From: Desulfurococcales archaeon
Lineage (GTDB): Archaea > Thermoproteota > Thermoprotei_A > Sulfolobales > Acidilobaceae
NCBI GenBank assembly: GCA_015521705.1
Contig: WANR01000033.1
Span: forward strand, 62,001 to 126,000
Length of the DNA stretch: 64,000 nucleotides
Reading direction: 5' to 3'
Shown: in pieces, positions 59,153 through 64,000 of the stretch
Layout: each line of letters begins with the position of its first letter
Position numbering within the stretch: the first letter of the stretch is position 1
The notes under the pieces: model-generated
Told to the model about the DNA's origin: nothing
Database searches by the model: none
Seen by the model: the letters and a program-made list of their open reading frames with translations, nothing else
Position numbers and translations under genes: made by a program

Positions 59153-59205
59153 TATACCACCCTTCAGAAGACGTGTCGTATTCTTAAATAGGGTGTTATT
59201 GGAGG

Positions 59206-59214
59206 TATATAAAT
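59206..59214 (-). promoter_or_regulatory. TATA box of the peptide-transporter operon
   Basis: The minus strand reads atttatata about 54 to 62 bases before TTG 59152. Confidence 0.4.
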
Positions 59215-59288
59215 CTTCTATTTACACGTTTAGATTTTTAATCCAAAATCTACAGGCCCGGCCAGGCCCCATAGTGCGTGTGATGGTT

Positions 59289-59984
59289 TCAGCTCTCGGG
59301 TAGTAGCTCTGCCAGATACCGTGCGAGGCTTGTTCTTGTAGTTATAACTAGGCCTTTATATGTGGACTCTACTACCCTCCTGTGCCTGAGCTTATAGCCT
59401 ATGCAGTCCATGATAACGAGCCCTAAACCCTCAGCCTTGAAGTATCTGGCAGCCTTGACAAGCTCTGCCTCTCCCCCCGTATAGGGTGATACAGGGGCTA
59501 CGCGGACCCTCTCAAAGAAGCGGCCCCACTTCTCCTCCGCATACCTCTTCTGCTCTTCCAGCGGTATGACGACACCCGCGCTCCTAACCGTGTGGGAGAG
59601 GGGCTCTACAAAGGACTTCAAAACCCTATCCAGATAAATTATAGGAACCCTACTCTTGAATCGGGGAAACTCGCCGGAGCATAGAAGCACTATCAGGCCT
59701 ACCTTCTTCCTTTCAAGCATCTCTATCTTCTCTTGAAGCAGGGGTATCACCTTTTCCTTGGATAGCACAGCTTGTCTTCCATCCCTTAGCCTCGACACGT
59801 AAACCGTGTCACTACTGCTGGGGAAGAGTTTCCCGACTATTTCTTCGTAAGATAAGTCATCCAGGGCTCCTGCCTCGACAATGTCGATGTCTCTTCCAAG
59901 CAGTCCGACGACTTCAGGGACCACGTCTTCTCTGGGGCTCTGCCCTATAGTCAAAAAACCTATCCTAGGCCTACCAGTGGCCAA
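59289..59984 (-). CDS. AroM-family protein
   Basis: The 231-residue protein is a recognisable AroM member: GFLTIGQSPREDVVPE at the start, EAGALDDLS, VLLCSGEFP and a C-terminal Rossmann-like half with MDCIGY. AroM was named for its place near aroL in E. coli, but its function is not known. Here it is eight bases after the M29-type gene and 136 bases before the importer operon, on the same strand. The start is ATG 59984. Confidence 0.85.
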   Translation of the reverse strand: MATGRPRIGFLTIGQSPREDVVPEVVGLLGRDIDIVEAGALDDLSYEEIVGKLFPSSSDTVYVSRLRDGRQAVLSKEKVIPLLQEKIEMLERKKVGLIVLLCSGEFPRFKSRVPIIYLDRVLKSFVEPLSHTVRSAGVVIPLEEQKRYAEEKWGRFFERVRVAPVSPYTGGEAELVKAARYFKAEGLGLVIMDCIGYKLRHRRVVESTYKGLVITTRTSLARYLAELLPES

Positions 59985-59991
59985 CCCTGGC

Positions 59992-61050
59992 TCAGCCCCT
60001 ACTCTTCAACACCTTATCCAGCTCAGCGAGCTCTGGATGAACGAACCTGCCCCCAGAGGCTATTAGTTCCCCGTCGAAGCGCACCTCCGGGTATAAGACG
60101 CCAGCGTCTGTATGCGCCGCAGCGCTCCCCACGGAGCCCTTGAACTTGGGCGACTGGGATCCGAAGCCGAACTCTATGGTGGCGTAGATCCTTTCGTCCT
60201 CCAGTGGGATGCCTCTAAGCCTGGCGTTGGGGTGGAAGCCCCAGGACGCGTGGGCTATATAGTACATCTTATCATCGTTGAAACTTGCCAGCCAGCTCTT
60301 GAAAATGGAGGCCTCGGGGCCCTGGCCCGTGACCTCCACGATCCTTCCACCCTTTATCTTCAGCTTGACAGGCGAGGATACGACTCCTATCTCGTCTGGC
60401 GGCCAGATGAAGGAGTCCACGACAAAAGTCCCCTCCACGGTCTCCTCTATGGGGGCCCACGAGATTTGCCCGCCCAGGGGCTTGTAGAGCCCTTTTTCCC
60501 TTAGTATTCCATCGTTGTGGAACACGGGTCTTGAGGGATCGTTCTCGAACTCCAGCATGGTACCCTTCTCCGTCTTTATTGTTACACGTCTAGCTTTCGC
60601 CGTTAGCTCCCTCAGCTTGTCTCCCAGCCTGCACATAGTATCATAGTCCGTGAGCCCGATCAGCCTGATCATCATCTCCTTATCCATGCCTGTCAGCTCC
60701 AGTATTCTAGAGCCTGCCTTAAGGGCTTCTATGTAGGCTCTTGTGTGCAGTATGTACTTTAGGGGGAAACTTATGATGACGTCGCTAGACTTCATGGCTG
60801 CGGCAACATGGTCCGGGGGCTCGACGTCTACCTCTGGGGCTGTCTCATATATTACTAGGGCGGGCTTGGCTCCAAGGCTATATGCTGCAGCGGCCACGCT
60901 TTGAATCATTTCTCTATCAATGGCCGTATCCGCCAGAACCAGCACTCTCTCCCCCTTCTTTACAAGGGCTAAGTCGCGGGCGACCTTCAGGGCTGAGTGA
61001 TATAGTTCCATGAACATGTTATCATAGAACTGCATGTCTTTCATCCTCAC
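59992..61050 (-). CDS. M29-type metallo-aminopeptidase family protein
   Basis: The 352-residue protein resembles thermophilic aminopeptidase T/AmpS (family M29) and its relatives such as NicX: an N-terminal Rossmann-like half (VLVLADTAIDREMIQSVAAAAYSLG), ESE-like residues replaced by FENDPSRPVFHNDG, then GFHPNARL and GSVGSAAAHTDAG with the metal histidines. A dioxygenase-like role as in NicX is possible, but the peptide importer next door favours peptide breakdown. The start is ATG 61050, or ATG 61044. Confidence 0.8.
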   Translation of the reverse strand: MRMKDMQFYDNMFMELYHSALKVARDLALVKKGERVLVLADTAIDREMIQSVAAAAYSLGAKPALVIYETAPEVDVEPPDHVAAAMKSSDVIISFPLKYILHTRAYIEALKAGSRILELTGMDKEMMIRLIGLTDYDTMCRLGDKLRELTAKARRVTIKTEKGTMLEFENDPSRPVFHNDGILREKGLYKPLGGQISWAPIEETVEGTFVVDSFIWPPDEIGVVSSPVKLKIKGGRIVEVTGQGPEASIFKSWLASFNDDKMYYIAHASWGFHPNARLRGIPLEDERIYATIEFGFGSQSPKFKGSVGSAAAHTDAGVLYPEVRFDGELIASGGRFVHPELAELDKVLKSRG

Positions 61051-61250
61051 TTAGTCGGGGCTGGGCACAATTGTAATAGTATAGGCGGTTGCTGGACTAT
61101 AAAACTTGCCCTAACGGCAACCAGCCCGGCTAGAGCTATTGAACCCTAAAATCGTATTACCTAGACTGTTTAATTAATAACTAGTGGGACTATATTTCAA
61201 CATTTCATGGATATTATAACATGTTATCGATAAATATACTTGGTGGGACA

Positions 61251-61259
61251 AATTTATTA
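61251..61259 (+). promoter_or_regulatory. TATA-like element of the gene at 61291
   Basis: aatttatta lies about 32 to 40 bases before the ATG. The region 61160-61290 is strongly A/T-rich and also holds gataaatata at 61239-61248, so the exact box is uncertain. Confidence 0.3.
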
Positions 61260-61290
61260 CCCCCAAGCCATACATATATTATAATTATAA

Positions 61291-61692
61291 ATGGTGGTGA
61301 AAATGGCTGTGAAAACAATAACGAAAACCAAGCTAGGCAAGTGGGTAACGAAGATCCTTAGAAAAACCAGGAGCAAGTCTGGGAGGGCCCTGGCTCTACT
61401 AAGCATCAAAGAGCTAGAGTCCCGGGGAGAGGCGCCTACCCTGAGCAACATAGTGGAGGAAGCCAGGAAAATAATCGAGCAGACAGAGGGCCTGGTCAAC
61501 TGGGGCCTTACAAAGAGCGAATACACAGTCTCGCTAGCTAGCGCCGCTCTAAGAGACCTAATAGAAGCAGGCATGGTGGAAGAATACTCTGGAGTCTACA
61601 GGCTCAAAAAGAAGACAAGCAGCGATACTGTACCAGCAGGGATTGAGACCATAACCAACACACCCTACGAAATAATACTCATGAGAAGATAG
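61291..61692 (+). CDS. small basic helical protein of unknown function
   Basis: The 133-residue protein has a lysine-rich N-terminus (many K/T up to residue 30), then a region with a winged-helix-like pattern (LSIKELESRGEAPTLSNIVEEARKII, LASAALRDLIEAGMVEEYSGVYRL). It could bind nucleic acid. I do not recognise the family. An ATG at 61303 is an alternative start with a ggtggtga ribosome site before it. Confidence 0.55.
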   Translation: MVVKMAVKTITKTKLGKWVTKILRKTRSKSGRALALLSIKELESRGEAPTLSNIVEEARKIIEQTEGLVNWGLTKSEYTVSLASAALRDLIEAGMVEEYSGVYRLKKKTSSDTVPAGIETITNTPYEIILMRR

Positions 61693-61992
61693 CCGGGACT
61701 ACAAGAACTCCCAGTCCCTGAGGCAGATCACCCCCCGACTCCTCAGGGCCCCTGCCCTACACATTATCCACGGCTACGAATGTGTTGTTACCTCTCCCAG
61801 GCCGTGCCTCCCTGTTCCAAACCGCATGGGACACGGCTAGGTTTTTATAACAGCGATACTCCCGCAGCGGCTCCCATAGGCCAGGTCTAGGGGTTTCAGG
61901 GGCCTCTCCCGGGCCCCCTTGGGGGGTAGTAATGCTGGTGCTAGGCCCTGCTGTAGTATAATATTGTTGCTGGCTCTTTTAGTTTCTTAGAG
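61693..61992. other. intergenic region before the desaturase-like gene
   Basis: These 300 bases hold no convincing gene. GC-rich foldable stretches (a ccccctt-ggggg hairpin at about 61917-61928) are followed by a TATA-like gtagtataatat at 61952-61963. Confidence 0.4.
61952..61963 (+). promoter_or_regulatory. TATA box of the desaturase-like gene
   Basis: gtagtataatat lies 30 to 41 bases before the GTG at 61993, fitting a transcript with little or no leader. Confidence 0.4.
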
Positions 61993-63657
61993 GTGTTCAC
62001 AGTTTTGGCTGGCAAAGTGCACCCTGCTAGGTATGACGCCATCGTTATTGGCGCCGGCCATAATGGTCTAGTGGCTGCATCTATCTTAGCGTCCCACGGG
62101 CTCAGAGTCGCGGTTTTCGAGGCGAGGGATCACGTGGGCGGCCTAGCCTCGAGCCCTCAGCTGTGGCCCGGGTTTAGGGTCCCCATAGGTGCCTACGTCG
62201 TGAGCTTGTTTAAGAGGAGGCTAGCGGCGAGGCTGGGCCTTCTAGGCAAGATAAGGATCTACCCTAAGGATCCCTCAATGACAGTTATCCTGGAGGACGG
62301 GAAGCATGTTAGGGTATGGTCCGACGCCGAGAAGACTGCTAGAGAGTTCTCGCGCTTCTCCGCGAAGGATGCAAGGTCATACCCGGAATGGGAGCGTTAC
62401 TGGAGTGGGGTAGCACGCCTACTCGACATTCTCTACGAAAACCCCCCACTCGACCCCCTAGAGCTGGCTGACACCGTGAGAAAGGCTTCCTCGGTACCCC
62501 TACTCGGGTCTCGGGCTAGGCGCGTGGCCAGCGAGCTGGAGTGGCTCTTCACGGCCCCAGCCCTGAGAGTGCTCGACGAGTACTTCGAGGCCGAGGAGTC
62601 TAAGACAGCTCTACTAGAGGACGCCATCGTTGGAGAGCTGGCGTCTCCGAGTAGCCCCGGCACCGCTCTAGTCCTGGCGCACCACTACATGGGAGACATT
62701 ACTGGGAGGAGGGGCCAGTGGGCCTACGTTGAGGGCGGCATGGGCAGGATCTCCGAAGTCCTCCTAGACTCGTGCCTAGGCAAGGGCGTAGACCTGTACC
62801 TGGGCCACAGCGTTGACGAAATAGCAGTCGAGGGGGAGAGGGTGATAGGGGTGGTTTCGCGGGGAAAACTGTACCCCTCCCGGGTAGTCGTCTCCACGGT
62901 GAACGTTAAGAGAGTGTTCCTCGGCATGCTGGAGGATCCCGGCGTTGTGGATAAGGGGCTGCTTAGAAGGGTTAAAGCCCTAACCAGTATAGGGGCGTCG
63001 GCGAAGCTGGTCATTGCTAGGCGAGGGCTCCCCAGGCTTAGGAGTGGGTACTCCGGACTAGGAGAGGATCCCTACAGGTCGTCCCTCCTGGTCATGAAGT
63101 CTACGGGCTACGTGGAGTCCGCGTACGCCAGCGCCCTGGGTAGGGGTGTAAGCGAGGCTCCCTGGATCTCGGTGAACACGCAGTCCTTCCTAGACCCCAC
63201 GATAGCCCCCGAAGGCTACCACGTGGTATCAATATTCGCTCAATACGTTGACAGTAGGAAGAGGAGATGGGGTCCTGAGGACGAGGAAGAGGTCTCGGCC
63301 AGGATAAGGATGGTCGCTGAAGAAGTCTTCGAGAGCCTCTACGGCGACAAATACAGGGAACTAGTAGTCACGCCGCGATACATAGAGGAGAACTACGGCA
63401 ACCCCGGGGGCAACATTTTCCACCTAAACATGACGCCCGACCAGGTCTACCATAAGAGGCCCTTACGGGAACTTTCAAGCTATAGGACGCCGCTCAAAGG
63501 ACTCTACATAAGCGGGGCCAGCACACACCCCGGAGGAGGAGTCACAGGCCTACCCGGAGAACTAGCGGCACAAGCCGTCTTAGAAGACTTAGGCATAGTT
63601 GAGAAGAGGAAAACCAAGCTACTAGAACTGGTCAAAAACGTCCTGAAATCAATGTAG
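61993..63657 (+). CDS. phytoene-desaturase-like FAD oxidoreductase
   Basis: The 554-residue protein has the dinucleotide-binding motif DAIVIGAGHNGLVAASILASHG followed by VFEARDHVGG, the sequence start of the phytoene desaturase/CrtI superfamily, and the C-terminal FAD-contact motif GASTHPGGGVTGLPGELAA. The natural substrate in this organism is unknown: carotenoid, prenyl lipid or another unsaturated compound. The start is GTG 61993, with TTG 62005 as an alternative. There are no other carotenoid genes in the window. Confidence 0.88.
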   Translation: MFTVLAGKVHPARYDAIVIGAGHNGLVAASILASHGLRVAVFEARDHVGGLASSPQLWPGFRVPIGAYVVSLFKRRLAARLGLLGKIRIYPKDPSMTVILEDGKHVRVWSDAEKTAREFSRFSAKDARSYPEWERYWSGVARLLDILYENPPLDPLELADTVRKASSVPLLGSRARRVASELEWLFTAPALRVLDEYFEAEESKTALLEDAIVGELASPSSPGTALVLAHHYMGDITGRRGQWAYVEGGMGRISEVLLDSCLGKGVDLYLGHSVDEIAVEGERVIGVVSRGKLYPSRVVVSTVNVKRVFLGMLEDPGVVDKGLLRRVKALTSIGASAKLVIARRGLPRLRSGYSGLGEDPYRSSLLVMKSTGYVESAYASALGRGVSEAPWISVNTQSFLDPTIAPEGYHVVSIFAQYVDSRKRRWGPEDEEEVSARIRMVAEEVFESLYGDKYRELVVTPRYIEENYGNPGGNIFHLNMTPDQVYHKRPLRELSSYRTPLKGLYISGASTHPGGGVTGLPGELAAQAVLEDLGIVEKRKTKLLELVKNVLKSM

Positions 63658-63901
63658 CACGAAGCATTTAAGATAAAAGCGAAGTCACCCGGGGGCGCTA
63701 CTGGAGCCTTAATAGGCATGGCTGGCTTGGTGCTCGGTGCCTCGCCTGCCATTACTGGGATACCTGAGAAGTGGCATCTTGTTGCTGGCAAGTCCATACT
63801 CATGGTCTGATTCATGCCAGCTCTTCTAGTAGCGCATGGAGGCGAGCAGTTAGGAGGATGGGCGGAGGAATGAGTTCTTTCCCCTGTTAGGCCTGGGACC
63901 T

Positions 63902-64000
63902 TCACACTATTTCCACGCTTTTCTCCAGTAGCCTCCTATAGACTATTGCCCCGGCTATGTAGAGTGCTAGGCTGGCTATTATGCCTGGAAGCGCTACTCC
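63902..64000 (-). CDS. membrane protein, C-terminal end only
   Basis: The minus strand enters at the window edge and reads about 32 residues to TGA at 63902-63904. The visible part is a hydrophobic helix (LPGIIASLALYIAGAIVY) followed by a basic end with RRLLEKS. This is how many ABC-2 type permeases and other membrane proteins end, but no family can be assigned. Confidence 0.5.
   Translation of the reverse strand, partial: GVALPGIIASLALYIAGAIVYRRLLEKSVEIV

Noticed and set aside
1-64000. CRISPR array, insertion sequence, integrase or rRNA gene
   Set aside because: I looked for regular short repeats, transposase or integrase motifs and rRNA-like sequence and saw none; a profile search would be needed for certainty.

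Overview
The window looks like a chromosome segment of a hyperthermophilic, aerobically respiring crenarchaeote, most probably of the order Desulfurococcales. The signs are GC-rich DNA, frequent TTG and GTG starts with short or absent leaders, archaeal-type information genes (S7, EF-1alpha, S10, aIF1, aIF5A, Rpo12, archaeal GlyRS and AspRS), a type II GAPDH next to PGK, inositol-1-phosphate synthase, and a heme-copper oxidase whose subunits I and III are one polypeptide, an arrangement I associate with Aeropyrum. The genus is an inference; there is no rRNA here, and I found no tRNA gene or CRISPR array.

Layout. 0-6 kb: an ABC ATPase fragment, a PAP2 phosphatase, KptA, a membrane c-type cytochrome, an AIR-synthase-like protein with an Lrp regulator, and a thiol-redox cluster (redoxin, CcdA, thioredoxin). 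6-12 kb: an amidohydrolase, a MacB/FtsX-type ABC system, three small uncharacterised genes, and a membrane-anchored caspase-like protein. 12-19.5 kb: inositol-phosphate synthase divergent from the oxidase operon (subunit II, fused I+III, a IV-like subunit, an unlisted 28-residue membrane peptide, Sco), then a ubiquitin-like/TtuA fusion. 19.5-22.1 kb: three toxin-antitoxin modules (VapBC, HEPN-MNT, AbrB-PIN). 22-28.5 kb: aIF5A, a SpoIIM-like membrane protein, GlmS and a GlmU-like enzyme, an ASCH protein. 28.6-31.7 kb: an AT-rich restriction-modification gene, probably acquired. 31.8-34.5 kb: a surface S16 peptidase and a NicO-type metal permease. 34.5-48.5 kb: mostly housekeeping genes. 48.5-53.5 kb: conserved unknowns, a radical SAM enzyme, a bactofilin-like protein, and winged-helix regulators beside a surface protein. 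53.5-61 kb: a complete peptide ABC importer followed upstream by AroM and an M29-type aminopeptidase. 61-64 kb: an unknown small protein, a phytoene-desaturase-like FAD enzyme, and the tail of a membrane protein.

How it fits together. The c-type cytochrome, CcdA, thioredoxins, Sco and terminal oxidase form a respiratory and redox-maturation theme. GlmS plus the GlmU-like enzyme supply UDP-N-acetylhexosamine. PGK and GAPDH form a glycolytic pair. The AroM/M29/Dpp block is probably one import-and-degradation unit with an unknown substrate. The most unusual items are the hidden oxidase peptide, the caspase-like protein, the UBL-TtuA fusion, the toxin-antitoxin island with visible operators, an apparent CTG start at 48548, and a structured intergenic element before rps7.
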